Source: Semisulcospira habei
Taxonomy: Eukaryota; Mollusca; Gastropoda; Semisulcospiridae
Reading direction: 5' to 3'
Assembly (NCBI GenBank): GCA_036245525.1
Contig: BTPG01000005.1
Coordinates: 116,650,619-116,714,618 of the forward strand
Length of the DNA stretch: 64,000 nucleotides
Under the pieces are notes generated by a model. It was not told where the DNA came from. It searched no databases and was given only the letters and a program-made list of their open reading frames with translations. A program made the translations under genes and the position numbers. How positions within the stretch are numbered: position 1 is the first letter of the stretch; each line of letters begins with the position of its first letter. Below, piece by piece: positions 10,332-20,447 of this stretch.

Positions 10332-13300
10332 CTGGAAAATCAAAGTTGGCGTAAAAGGAGCTAGATATGCATGTTCAAGATTGTACATTTAATCCTTTGC
10401 TTGTGGGTATCGGTTTTTGTCGCGCATGATTCCTACAGGAATCATCGCGACAAAAACCGCTACCCACACGCAAAGGGCTTAAGTATTAACACTCACAACA
10501 AGACACCGCTTTTGAGCTATCTTGTCGATTTTTCTCCTGAACTGGAACGCATTCTTCAGAGGAAAACGCCCTGATTTTGATATTTCGACCGTACGACTCA
10601 ACGTGGGAAAGCTCGCGCTCCGAATATGCTGACCGTTCCGTTGAAATCAGCTATTCTGGCTTCTCACCTGAACTATCATGATCGACCTATCTCTTGAAGC
10701 ATAACGCATTCTTCAAAGATCACCTCACAAATTTACTTAATGCGAAATTAGGGCTCAATGTTGTAATTTTTAGTACATGAACCGAGGGACGGATCTGGGA
10801 GAAGGGAAGGGGGGAGGGAGGCGGGGAGGATTCCAGGGGTTCTGGACCCCTTGCCCCCTCCCCCAGCCCAAAAATATTATAAAATGCATAAAGCAAAGCC
10901 CTTGTTTTGGTAGTTTGGAACACTTCCCTCCCCCTTCCCCCAACCCCTCCATTATAAGGTATCTGCCAGGAGTGGAAAACAAGGTCTGGCTTCTCCCTTC
11001 TACCCCAGCTTGAAGGTGCCAACAAATATTTGGACCCCCTCCCCACCCCGCTCCACTCCCCTCGGGAGATAACCGATCCGCCCCAGCCTAAATATGTAAA
11101 AAGGTGAACCGAAAAAGTGAACACGATCCAACTACAAGAGGCATAGATCCTCATAAGCCCCCGCGACTGCGGGGGCTCATGAGGATCTATGCGTCTTGCT
11201 GACACCATCCACACCTCCTGGACGGTTCTGACTATTGGTCGTGGAATGAACAAAGCTTTCAGAAACAACAACGTAAATGTACAGCGGCAGGGAAGGGGCT
11301 AAGCAACTCAGCATAGCACGCCCGTGCTCCTACTTTACTGACCGTTCCGTTGAGAAGCAGCTCCTTGGCTTCAGGGAGATTGGCAGCGACGATGATCTTC
11401 CCGAAAGTCTTCCGCAGGCGCCGCAGACAGCCCGCGTTCGTGTACGCCCCGGTCAGATGCGCTGCAATCCAATCCAATACAATACAATACAATACAATAA
11501 TACTTTATTAATCCCTCATGGGGAAATTCACTGTCCGTCCATACAACACATGGCATCATCATTCACTCATTGAAATAATTGAAATAAGGCGACAGGCGTG
11601 GAGGTTTAGCTCAAATTAAGGTCAAAGCACAGTTGGACAATACCGACTTGGTTTTTTTTTTGTTGTTGTTGTTGTTGTTTGTTTGTCTTTATGTTTTTGT
11701 GTTGTTTGTTTGTTTGTTTGTTTTTTGTGGGGTTTTTTGGTTGTTGTTTTTGTTTTTAAACGGTGCCATTGGACGTCTAAATTGTGCGCTGGTTTGTGAT
11801 TTTGGACCATACGGCTATAAGCCGTAAGGTCCAAAATCACAGACCAGCACACAAATAATATTATGACGCTTTTGAACCGATATCTTGAGACTCACAGACA
11901 TACGAATATCCCAATGCGCAAAAGGCCATCGGACCGACGTCGGCCCGATGGCCTTTTGCGCATTTGAGGTGTCAGCCTCGTAATATTTTTCAGACAGTCT
12001 ATAGAAAATCTCTTAATATTTTTTGGACAGCCAGTCGCAGACAAGCACATAGTTATTTCCTGTATTCAGGTATATTACTTTCTGTTGCTATGCTTACTTA
12101 TTGTAAACTTTGAGAAGTCGTCAACTGAAGGGTCGAATCGGCTGGGGTTTCCTGGCGCCACGGCGAACGTTGCAGAGTTGGGAACGAACGGCAAGGTAAA
12201 GTCGAAGGTGTTCAGGCGGTCTACAGATATAGCGTAACCCGGGCACGCGTCAAACCAGCCGGCCATCAAACCTGAAAGCAAAATTCTTTAGTCCTTTATT
12301 CCAATCCTTCCATCTGTAAAAGAAAACAACAACAGAGACTTATAAAGGACGCTGCAGCAGCTCAACTCATTCAAGGCGCCCCGCATCAACAGCTGCGAAA
12401 GTGTATAGCGTTGCCGGCGGCAACGCTATACGACACTTCCGCAGCTGTTGATGCGGGGCGCCTTGAACGAGTTAACTAGATAAGATCTAGAAGAACATCA
12501 CATAAAACTAGACACGATGACCTGAATTCCCCTTTAGATCTGATTAGATCAGCTCAGGTCACGACACATTTTACTGTAGAAAAGTTGCTTTGTACGAAAA
12601 CGAAACAGAGAAGTCAAGCATTGCACGGACTTCAAACATTCCGTGGATTCACTCATTTCGCTCCATCTGCTGGAGGCGTCTATTCCGAGGAATGTTTAAA
12701 GGTAGTGTCTCCAAGCTGCGAAAACTAATTTGGCACTAACCTAGAACCATCATGGCAAATCCGTCTCCGGCGAACTTGTACACAATCTGTAAACACGCCT
12801 ACATAGTCGCACAAAATAATAATAATAATGTGTATAATGTAGCACTTTTTTCCAAATGGTTCTAAGCGCTTCACAATCTAAACATATGCAGTAAACATAT
12901 TAATTATTATGTAGATAAGGACAAAGTTCACGAGTCCGTAATGGAATTGGTGAGTCAGTCAATCATGGAACTGTTGAGTCAGTCATAGAGTCGGTGAGTC
13001 CCCAGTGCACAATGGCCATCGGGCCGACGTCGGCCATACGGCCTTTTGCGCGTTAGGCGATCAGCTAGACAGTCACTCAGCAAGCCAGCCAACCAGTCAT
13101 GGAGTCGGCGAGTCTGCCATGGTGTCGTTCAACGGTTGGGCCAGTCAGTCACTCAACCGGCAACCAGTGTGAGTCAGCCATGGTGTCGTTGAGTCAGTTT
13201 GTCAGACAGTCAGCCAACCCGGCAGCCATAAAGTCGGTGAGTCAGTCAGTCAGCGGGCGTGATTATAAGCAAGCTATAAATGATTGAGTACAATAAACTA

Positions 13301-16144
13301 CCTCTGCCTGGATAGTTGATTTCTCGGTCGGTGAAGGTACACTCCGTGAAGTCGGCCAGCACCATGCTGCACGTCTTGCCCGCCACATCGCAAACTAGCG
13401 CACACAGGCAATGGAAATTCACAATTCCAAACACATATTACCTGAACTGAATAAATAAATCCAATTTTTTGTGTGTAATCGGAGAAATGCATAAATTTAT
13501 GGGACGTTTTTGTGACGTGCTTAAAACCAATGCTACTTGAGCCGATACGAGTATCCTTAAACCCTTCACTACTGTGACCAGTGGACGCAAAATTATGGCA
13601 TCTGCGGGGGCTCATGAGGTTCTTTGCCTCTTGCAGTTAGTTGGTCGCATTTTCCCTGCAGTGGTGGGATTAACGAAGAATCAGTTTTTCTTTCAATTAT
13701 CCGAATGGTGTTACTAGAGTTAGGACCACTTATTTCATGTGTATGCTAAGCCGGTATTCATATCATCGTGCGTAGGGCGCAATTGTATAAACTCCAACAT
13801 GGCTATAGACATATAACATCAACAGACTGGCGCCTAAGTCCTGATGTACATCCTCAATCTGAGAAAAAGCTGGGGCTCATCTCAGTCAGAAAAAGGAATA
13901 GATTTTCATAAGACCCTGCAATGAAGAAGCTGGTCGGACACTGCTTAAAGGCCCACTACCGCCGTAACTGTTCAAAGACACGCTCCTGTAGCAGATGGTT
14001 AGAAAACGATACACACAGGCCTAGTTATGGTTCATTTAGACACAGGACAATCCAGTTTAGCACACGTCGTCTTTATATCAAGTAATCTGGCAATGTCTCC
14101 ACTCTGTTCTAGAACGCTATCAGTATGAGAAACGGCTAAAAATACTACACGCTAACGACTGAGCAGATTAATAAGTGCGTTTACGCGTGTGCTTTTGCTG
14201 CGTGTCCAAATTGCTGTTAAACTTCATTAGGTGTGTCGACAAGACATAAAAAACACAAATGGTGCTGAAATGTGTCTTCAGATTTATGCGTAATGGCACT
14301 CTAACGTCTCGACAGCAACAATACTAAGAATGTACTTGCGCTGCTTGCAAAGAAGAAGCTCATGATAATCAATGTTTCTGATATCAATGGCTTCCTCATT
14401 GTCGAATGATTCACTACAGAATGCCGGTGGTTTTAATCTCACCTTCTCTGATGAGATCCACATTGAAGCCTTCGATTTCTCCAATGTCGTTTCTACACAA
14501 AACAAATACGAAAGTATTGTCACTTGAAGAACAGTTATGACTATGCACCCGTGTCAACCTTACGACCTTACTCAATTCAGCTTTCGCCAAGTAATGTACT
14601 TGAATAATTTAGTAATTTGCTCTTCAAATGATATTTTACAAAAATATTTTAACATTTCAACAGCAAACTAGTAAATTGCTAAACGTGAACTGAGTACACA
14701 CAAAAAAAGGCAATGAGATTCATGTTACTTTATATCCAAGCGATACCATTTCAAATGTTTATGACGAAATGGCGTGTTAACTCATTCCAGACGTGCCGCA
14801 TCCGGGTACGCGGCATAAGCCGCGCATCCGGAAGCGGCATGTCTCGAATGAGTTAATGTGATGTGCGGGGCTCTGCAAAACGTACACAAATTGAAAGGGT
14901 TTCCGTCGCCCACTGATCGCGAACAGCCACACTTTTTCATCTGGAGCAGCAACACTGGCTTCCTAAGACACAGACAGAGTTGACAATAACCCCGTCACCG
15001 CCAGACTCATTATGTTTCTAAAGTCTTTTCTAATTCAACTCCAAATAGTCCCTGCCGTGCCATGAGCACGGATCACACAAATAGGTGTTAGCAAGAGGCA
15101 TAGACCCTCATGAGCCCCCGGGACTGCGGGGGCTCATGAGGATCAATGTCTCTTGCAGTTGGACTCTCGGCAGTGAAGGTTATAATCAAGCTTGTTTCAA
15201 TCGCCAGGCATCGGGGACTCATAGAGGTTTCCATTGATGAAATAAGATTGAGAAAATGAGTCTGAAAGTCCGCCTTTCTGACAGGTCTGCAACAGGCATA
15301 GACTGCTGAGAGCCTCTTCAGCAGAAAGTACACATACCAAGGGAAATCACTCAGCGCGGCTTTACAAAGACTTAGATCCCATGACCCCGCCCATTTATAA
15401 GGGCCTAGGGCTCAAGGGATCTAACTCTCTGTTTGTCCAGCGCTGAGTGATTTCCTTTGGTACGTGTATTGTACTTGCCAGGGCTTGCCTCATCTTTATT
15501 TTGTGAGTCAGCCGAAAGGTTTTCTCGAGAACGTAAACTACCGCGGATGCAGACGGATGCTAGTTAGAAACGGAGAATATCAACAACAGAAAAAATCGAA
15601 AGAACCAGACTGGATAGGCCGATTGTCAGTGTTTGTCAATGCATACACGTATTGAGTTTAGTAATTTTTTTTTAACCCATGCCATACTCTGCGTATTCCT
15701 ACATGACTTTAAAGCGATCTGATCCAGGGCAAACTTTGATTACCGATGTAACAGCTTCTCACTGCCGTTCACTGAGACGTTTCTAAACTTTTTTTTTCCC
15801 ACTGACAATCCGTGTGACTAGGCCGCACACGTTACAGTGGCTTTCTGCTACCCTTGTTAGGCGTCAGTGGAACTTCAAGTTTCTGCAACCAAAAAGAAGA
15901 AGAGCAGACATCTCTTTCATTTTAAGAAATACAAACTTTACACATTAACCCTTTTGTCCAGAGTTATCGTACGATTTAACCCTTTGGTTGCGGTCGCGGT
16001 TTTAGCCGCGATGCTTCCTACTGTCATCATCGTGACTAAAAGTAAATGTGACCACGAACGACACCCAAAAGGCCTAGAAAATTTATAAAACAGATATTGC
16101 AAATCTGTGATCCTTTATTCCCTGGAGCAGGTCGCTTTAAACTG

Positions 16145-16179
<35 letters not shown>

Positions 16180-16490
16180 GTTATCAGAACCCAAGACTGC
16201 CATTGCTGACTTTGCAATAGAAGATTTAGACCCAACTGAAACAATAATGTCTGCGCCAGCTAGTATCTGATTTTGTACCTCACAGCTGGAAGACGTAAAG
16301 TCTAAAATCACGTCATTACCAGCATACGTATATTTTGATATCAGCTGCATGTGTACCAAATACTCACTTGTCTGGTACGAAACGGACTGATGTTGACGGA
16401 TATGTAATAGCTACTGACCAATGGAAGGTCGAGCAGCAACCACGTGACCAGCCAGACGACGATCCTGCCCAGTTCCTTGTGAATCAGCAT
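10104..16490 (-). CDS. P2: secreted type-2 periplasmic-binding-fold protein, tandem paralogue of P1
   Basis: Join 16490-16419, 14962-14886, 14492-14443, 13394-13302, 12271-12098, 11461-11343, 10331-10104, giving 270 residues and a stop with all phases consistent. Same order of motifs as P1: signal peptide, VWLFAISG, GFNVDLI, three-cysteine block, PGYAISVDR with FDFTLPF, LTGAYTNAGCLRRL, PEAKELLLNGTAQVLFSP, and a GGAGMMVKKGSPLPAWWNPA block. Exons 3-6 have the same lengths as in P1 (50, 93, 174, 119 bp) and the genes are head-to-tail about 4 kb apart, so they arose by tandem duplication. No membrane segment follows the signal peptide, so I infer a soluble secreted binder. Ligand and tissue role are unknown. 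Introns are full of palindromic repeats. Confidence 0.8.
10383..10484. repeat. Palindrome family I copy
   Basis: Arms GTGGGTATCGGTTTTTGTCG and complement around TTCCTACAGGAA, ending in AAAGGGCTTAA. It is related to the shorter 41800-41869 copy by its CCTTTGC...GCAAAGG ends. Confidence 0.8.
10783..11085. mobile_element. G/C-tract TIR element (family GC), worn copy
   Basis: GAGGGACGGATCTGGG at the left and GATCCGCCCCAG at the right match the ends of the 6017-6409 element. The interior shares 'ataaaatgcataaagcaaagccc' type sequence. Confidence 0.6.
11135..11202. repeat. Palindrome family B copy (near perfect)
   Basis: AGGCATAGATCCTCATAAGC... pairs with ...GCTCATGAGGATCTATGCG around CGCGACTGCGG. 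Confidence 0.9.
11343..11461 (-). CDS. P2 exon 6
   Basis: 119 bp from TTGCAG acceptor to GGAACG|GTCAGT donor. It encodes HLTGAYTNAGCLRRLRKTFG, then NLPEAKELLLNGT. The intron directly upstream begins with an (AATAC)n-tailed repeat. Confidence 0.85.
11466..11545 (-). mobile_element. (AATAC)n-tailed retroposon fragment
   Basis: AATACAATACAATACAATAC followed by ACTTTATTAATCCCTCATGG. Similar 'ACTTTATTGTCCA' ends occur at about 39766-39840 and 50452-50520. On the minus strand these read as the 3' end of a retroposon ending in ATTGT units. Confidence 0.55.
11787..11857. repeat. Palindrome family G copy
   Basis: Arms GGTTTGTGATTTTGGACC and GGTCCAAAATCACAGACC around ATACGGCTATAAGCCGTA. A half copy (TGCTAGTTTGTGATTTTTTA) lies at 520-545. 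Confidence 0.85.
11908..11966. repeat. Palindrome family D copy (near perfect)
   Basis: CCCAATGCGCAAAAGGCCAT and complement meet at GACCGACGTCGGCC. Other copies are at 13001-13056, 17353-17450 (worn) and 54943-55005. Confidence 0.9.
12098..12271 (-). CDS. P2 exon 5
   Basis: 174 bp from TTTCAG acceptor to ATAA|GTAAGC donor. It encodes GLMAGWFDACPGYAISVDR, FDFTLPFVPNSATFAVAPGN and FDPSVDDFSKFTI. It keeps the DR and FDFT blocks of P1 exon 5. Confidence 0.85.
12362..12475. repeat. Palindrome family H, perfect long hairpin
   Basis: About 50-bp arms AAGGCGCCCCGCATCAACAG... and complement around GTTGCCGGCGGCAAC. The right end is GTTAA. Confidence 0.9.
12810..12900. repeat. (AAT)n-associated repeat fragment
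   Basis: AATAATAATAATGTGTATAA then 'gtagcacttttttccaaatggttctaagcgcttcaca'-type sequence. The same body follows the (AAT)n tract at 45315-45430. Confidence 0.5.
12930..13262. repeat. Imperfect GAGTCAGTCA-type minisatellite
   Basis: Many loosely repeated GAGTCAGTCA, CATGGAGTCGGTGAGTC and CATGGTGTCGTT units in the P2 intron between exons 5 and 4. A family D palindrome (13001-13056) is embedded. Confidence 0.7.
13302..13394 (-). CDS. P2 exon 4
   Basis: 93 bp from CGCTAG acceptor to GCAGAG|GTAGTT donor. It encodes VCDVAGKTCSMVLADFTECT and FTDREINYPGRG with the same three cysteines as P1. Confidence 0.85.
13946..14298 (+). repeat. Dispersed 340-bp repeat (family R340)
   Basis: Begins AAAGGCCCACTACCGCCG and ends TTATGCGTAATGGCACT. 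Further copies lie at 40922-41275 (inverted) and 55795-56122. The ends show only weak inverted similarity (AAAGGCCCACTAC against AAAGTACCATTAC). No coding sequence seen. Confidence 0.8.
14443..14492 (-). CDS. P2 exon 3
   Basis: 50 bp between GTGTAG acceptor and GAAG|GTGAGA donor. It encodes NDIGEIEGFNVDLIREG, the counterpart of GFDVDMINAG in P1. Confidence 0.85.
14777..14856. repeat. Palindrome family C copy with TTAA ends
   Basis: TTAACTCATTCCAGACGTGC at the left pairs with GCATGTCTCGAATGAGTTAA at the right. It ends about 30 bp from P2 exon 2. Confidence 0.92.
14886..14962 (-). CDS. P2 exon 2
   Basis: From TTAG acceptor to TTTGT|GTACGT donor, 77 bp, phase 0 in and phase 2 out. It encodes EASVAAPDEKVWLFAISGRR and KPFQF. 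It is three codons longer than P1 exon 2 at its 5' end. Confidence 0.8.
15091..15165. repeat. Palindrome family B copy
   Basis: AGCAAGAGGCATAGACCCTC... pairs with ...GAGGATCAATGTCTCTTGC around CCCCGGGACTGCGGGG. Confidence 0.88.
15329..15472. repeat. Large foldback, family B-like centre
   Basis: Outer arms GGGAAATCACTCAGCGC and GCGCTGAGTGATTTCC. Inner arms CTTAGATCCCATGACCC and GGGCTCAAGGGATCTAAC resemble family B. The 15473-16145 intronic stretch after it shows nothing recognisable. Confidence 0.75.
16146..16340 (-). pseudogene. Possible poly(A)-tailed retroposed fragment
   Basis: A 32-bp T run (16146-16178), read on the minus strand, is a poly(A) tail. Before it the frame is open for about 60 codons with ADIIVSVGSKSSIAKSAMAV. 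I do not recognise the protein, and no target duplication was found. It could be a retroposon end or a retrocopy. Confidence 0.35.
16419..16490 (-). CDS. P2 exon 1: start codon and signal peptide
   Basis: ATG at 16490-16488 starts MLIHKELGRIVVWLVTWLLL, which has a charged N-terminus and a hydrophobic core. It ends LPL|GTCAGT in phase 0, matching exon 2. The 72-bp exon gives 24 residues. The open frame continues upstream of this ATG without similarity to P1, so this ATG is preferred. Confidence 0.65.
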
Positions 16491-16850
16491 CTGAGTAACA
16501 AATATTTTTGTGTGTGCTGGTGATGGAATGGTCATATATACTGAGTAGCAAAAGAAATGCGACATTTTTGGAATCATCGGAAAGACTAAACACATGGTCA
16601 TGCATGCACCACGCGCTGAGAAGAAGGACACTGCTCGTGTGTTCGTAGATGGAATAAGAGTCAGTGAGACTTCTGGGCGCGGGCGAGGTGTAATCACTGA
16701 GAAACAATTTACCGTCGATTGCTTGTTGCATGTTTGTCGGCTTTTCTTACCGATTTATACAATACATGCGTACTGGTGCCGATGAACTTGTGAGATTACA
16801 GCGTCGAACCATATTAAGGTCTACAGGCACACTCAGTATCTGGAATCATG

Positions 16851-16936
16851 TCACATAATAATTCAAGGGTAGTGTCAGATTAGCTTGGCGCCTGATGGCG
16901 CCAAGCTAATCTAGCACTACCCTTGAATTATCATGA
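16851..16936. repeat. Palindrome family A core
   Basis: ATAATTCAAGGGTAGTGTCA and complement around TGATGG. Confidence 0.9.
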
Positions 16937-17006
16937 GTACCAGGTGCTATTCACATTTGCTGGGAAGACTTGGAAGCCACCTATCACACTGCATTTACAG
17001 AGGTGT

Positions 17007-17007
<1 letters not shown>

Positions 17008-17078
<71 letters not shown>

Positions 17079-17165
17079 ACGCAGCACGCACGCACGTACA
17101 TCCACGCACGCACGCACGCTCAGTCACGCACGCACGCACGCTTAGTCGCGCGCACACGAACACAC
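17008..17165. repeat. (AC)n then ACGC-rich microsatellite
   Basis: About 35 AC units (17008-17077), then CACGCACGC-rich sequence to 17165. Confidence 0.95.
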
Positions 17166-17517
17166 ACACACCTGTACTGGCATTCTTTTCAGATAGGGAT
17201 AGAACCCAACCGAACAACATGAAACCGGTAAATAGCCTAGTACTGTGTTGACCTCCCGTGATATCAATCAATTGCCCGTTACACGAGTTTGGTCCGTGAA
17301 AATAATTATTACATGTATCATTTCATAATTCAAAATTGTTTTTTGACAAACGTCCTATAGCGCAAAAAGACATCAGGCCAACGTCGGTCTCAGTCAGCCC
17401 ACGCGGCACGGCCGTACTAACTGCCGAAATTAGCCTGATTTCCTTTTGAGCACCGTTTTACTTTTAGTGAAGTACTAATGATAGAAAACACACGGAATGT
17501 TCACAAACGAGACATAC

Positions 17518-17554
17518 CTTCGGTACTGAATCGACAGGGTCCCCCAGCACTTGT
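17518..17554 (-). other. Possible noncoding first exon upstream of P2
   Basis: On the minus strand a TTTCAG acceptor and AAG|GTATGT donor bound 37 bp about 1 kb before the P2 start codon. It has no in-frame link that I can prove, so it is only a candidate 5' UTR exon. Confidence 0.25.
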
Positions 17555-17659
17555 CTGAAACGCCAAACTGTTTCACAACTGACACAGTCTGGCCTGCTCG
17601 CTCTGTGCCTTGTAGTTTCCGCGCACTGTGTGACTACGCATTGGCTTTGGATGGGTTAC

Positions 17660-17878
17660 GTACGGGTCACTTGACCTAGAAGTGAAAGGTCACGAGTCGC
17701 GTCATGTGACAGCCCCGATCCTCAACTGGAGCAGACGATAGAAGTTGTCAGCTAGTGCGGGGACATTATATATTACCACAGGCTACAGTCGAAAATTATG
17801 CTTTTCTTGATGCTGCGTGTCTCGCTGCATGGTCGTCAACCCCTGATATCAGCGTAGCTAATCGGAGGTGACAAAATA
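17660..17878 (+). repeat. Segmental duplicate, copy 1 (partner 21895-22116)
   Basis: Both copies share 'gtgaaaggtca', 'cagacgacagaagctgtcag'-type blocks, 'tttcttgatgctg' and an inverted GATATCAG/CGGAGGTGACA end in the same order. They are diverged but collinear over about 215 bp. Copy 1 lies upstream of P2. Confidence 0.7.
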
Positions 17879-17930
17879 GTGTGGCTGTGTGTCGATTCTC
17901 AGTACTCGTACCTAGTAATTCTTCAGGGCA

Positions 17931-18050
17931 CAGTTGCATGACTGAGCAAACTTAGTCCTGCGCCAGCCACTAAGCAAGGTGCTCCGCCGTTTGCGGAGTA
18001 CCTTGCTTAGTGCAGGCTGGCGCAAGACTAAGCTCACTGATGCAACTGGC
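17931..18050. repeat. Palindrome family E copy
   Basis: Arms CAGTTGCATGACTGAGCAAA... and complement around CGCCGTTTGCGG. A half copy follows at 18151-18214. Other copies are at 32328-32428 and 53730-53850. Confidence 0.88.
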
Positions 18051-18411
18051 CCCAGATCCTTTATTCCTTTAGGTAGTACTGAGGACTGAAAGTAGCTGGT
18101 AAATCGCTGGATATCGTTAAACACATATCCCTCCCTCTGCCGGCAAACGGGGCCAGTTGCATGAGTGAGTTTAGTCCTGTGCCAGCCACTAAGGAAGGTG
18201 CTCCGCTACAGTACTGTTTACCAACTCCATAAAGATTTCTATTTTTTGGAACGTGTACTGATACATTAAATAAGAAGCAGCTTAATATTCATCAATTTGC
18301 TTGATACACTTTCTTTCAAAAAGAACCCTTGCTGGCCAAGTAGATACAATCTGCAGCATACTTGCATTTGTCAAAACGAAATATATACTCATACTACTAC
18401 AGATGAGAGGA

Positions 18412-18735
18412 GGCTAGGATATTCTCCAGCGGGTTGCGGGGCGCCTGGGGGTAGTCCCTATTGCTATATGCAGTAGGTGTTCAGTGGTGGGCTCCAAAAG
18501 ATAGGTCTGTCATTCCTTCTCTCTCCCACTACCCTTTCTTTCTAGATCTCGTAAGCGATGCAGTCACAAAAAGGGCAGCTGATGTCCTGATGACACAATG
18601 CAAGCTTACCAGCCTGGAATTCCATGGCATTATCGCAGCAAGAGCATTCTCAGAATTTAATGAAAAATTATGTCCCTTGGAGCTATTCTGATTGAGTGCA
18701 TTTTTTGGCTTTGGGCGACGCCTTTGTTGTTATAA
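18412..18735 (+). repeat. Dispersed repeat R-GAC, copy 1
   Basis: Contains 'gatattctccagcgg', 'gcaagcttaccagcctggaa' and ends CTTTGGGCGACGCCTTTGTT. Copies 2 (18880-19040) and 3 (19355-19556) repeat the same blocks. It reads like the 3' end of a retroelement, but no domain was recognised. Confidence 0.7.
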
Positions 18736-18737
18736 GT

Positions 18738-18846
<109 letters not shown>

Positions 18847-18879
18847 TATTATAATATAAATATATATATCATGTCATAT

Positions 18880-19040
18880 AAAGGGCAGCTGATGTCCTGA
18901 TGACACAATGCAAGCTTACCAGCCTGGAATTCCATGGCTTTAGAACAGCATTCTCAGAATTTAATTAAAAATTACGTCCCTTGGAGCTAATCTGATTGAG
19001 TGCATTCTTTGGCTTTGGGCGACGCCTTCGTTACAAATAA
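18880..19040 (+). repeat. Dispersed repeat R-GAC, copy 2
   Basis: Same order of blocks as 18412-18735: AAAGGGCAGCTGATGTCCTG to TTTGGGCGACGCCTTCGTT. Confidence 0.75.
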
Positions 19041-19354
19041 AGAATAGAATACTTGCACCACAAAATTGCCTAGGTGTTGCCTTTTAAAATTTGTTAGTCT
19101 TCTTCCACTGCAACACCTCACAAAGCTTTAGGGATGCAATCCGCGCTGTACTAGTGGTGCTACCAGTAAATGCAGGAGGCGGCGTCTAGTACATGCGTTG
19201 TGTTTGCAATTTCAGGTTACGCCGTATGCCTACCTGAAGAGCCCCCCTTGAGGCGAAACCGGTCGTAGGCGGCAAAAACTTTAAATCTATTCAGCAGGTC
19301 CAATATCTGTTTGGGAATATTTTCTAGCATCCCCCTCGGGTGGGGGGGGGGGGG

Positions 19355-19556
19355 AGGACTGGATATTCTCCAGCGGATGGCGGGGTGCCTGGGGGTGGTC
19401 CCTACTGCTCTATGTAGTAGGTGTTCAGTGGAAGGCTCAAAAGGTCTTGTGAGCGATGCAGTCATAAAAAAGGCAGCAGCTGATGACACAGTGCAAGCTT
19501 ACCAGCCTGGAATTCCATGGCTTTAGAACAGCATTCTCAGAATTTAATGAAAAAGT
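19355..19556 (+). repeat. Dispersed repeat R-GAC, copy 3 (truncated)
   Basis: Repeats 'gatattctccagcgg' to 'cattctcagaatttaatgaaaaa', then is cut by an ACAT-rich microsatellite (19556-19676). Confidence 0.75.
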
Positions 19557-19676
19557 ATATCATAGTACATATACACACATACACACATACATACATACAT
19601 ACATACATAACCATAGACATAATAATTACATACACACACATACATACATACCATAATTACATACACACACATACAT

Positions 19677-20058
19677 TGATTGATTGTACATTGCTTAACG
19701 TCCCGACAGCAACAAGGCTTTCTCAGGACGTGCCTGCACTGCTTGTGAAAAAATAAAAAACAGAACATTGAATGTATGTCGCCAGCCGGTCAAATACGTT
19801 AAATAAACCTAACACATGGGGCCTAAATAAACCTAAGACCATTTAGCAACACACATCCAATATCAAGAGCTACAGGCAGTGCAGACAGTAGGGAGAGTTT
19901 TAAAAAGGCAAATACAGATGAATGAACAAAGGATAGACAGAAACACATGCCCCAGAATAGAGAGAAAAACCCACCCTGTGGGACTGACCAGGGTGACCAT
20001 GGGAACTAAAAAATACCTAACCCCACCCAAGTCCCCCAGGGCAGACCCGGGTGGGGGG
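19677..20058 (-). mobile_element. Retroposon family S380, copy 1
   Basis: About 380 bp from GATTGTACATTGCTTAACGT to GACCCGGGTGGGGGG. CACACATACAT flanks both ends. Sister copies at 35358-35712 and 36660-37040 have their own, different target duplications. On the minus strand it ends GGGACGTTAAGCAATGTACA, like the tail of the tRNA-SINE, which suggests mobilisation by the same LINE type. Confidence 0.8.
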
Positions 20059-20447
20059 TCACACATACATACATACCATATGCACACATATATATTATCC
20101 TATAGTCGGGGTTGTGCCCTAAACCTCAACCAGCACTATACGAGTCCAGGTCTACAGCGTCACCCTCTGTACTTCCCAAGTGCTGATGAGTGGCCTTATA
20201 TGCCCGGAAACGTATAGGCTATTTCAACAAATCGGACCAGCACGACCGTCGATACCCGACAACACAATGTACATACAGGCACCCAAATTTTGACTGTTTC
20301 AGTACGGCCCCAGCAGCCGTGCGTGTGCACCTGTCAAGTTCAAGATCAATTATAAATAAGTTATTAGTTGTATTACGAGTTAGTCTTTGACAATGGTTTT
20401 TGTCGCCTGGAGGATCCGGTCAGGGTGGTCAAAGCACACACACGCGA

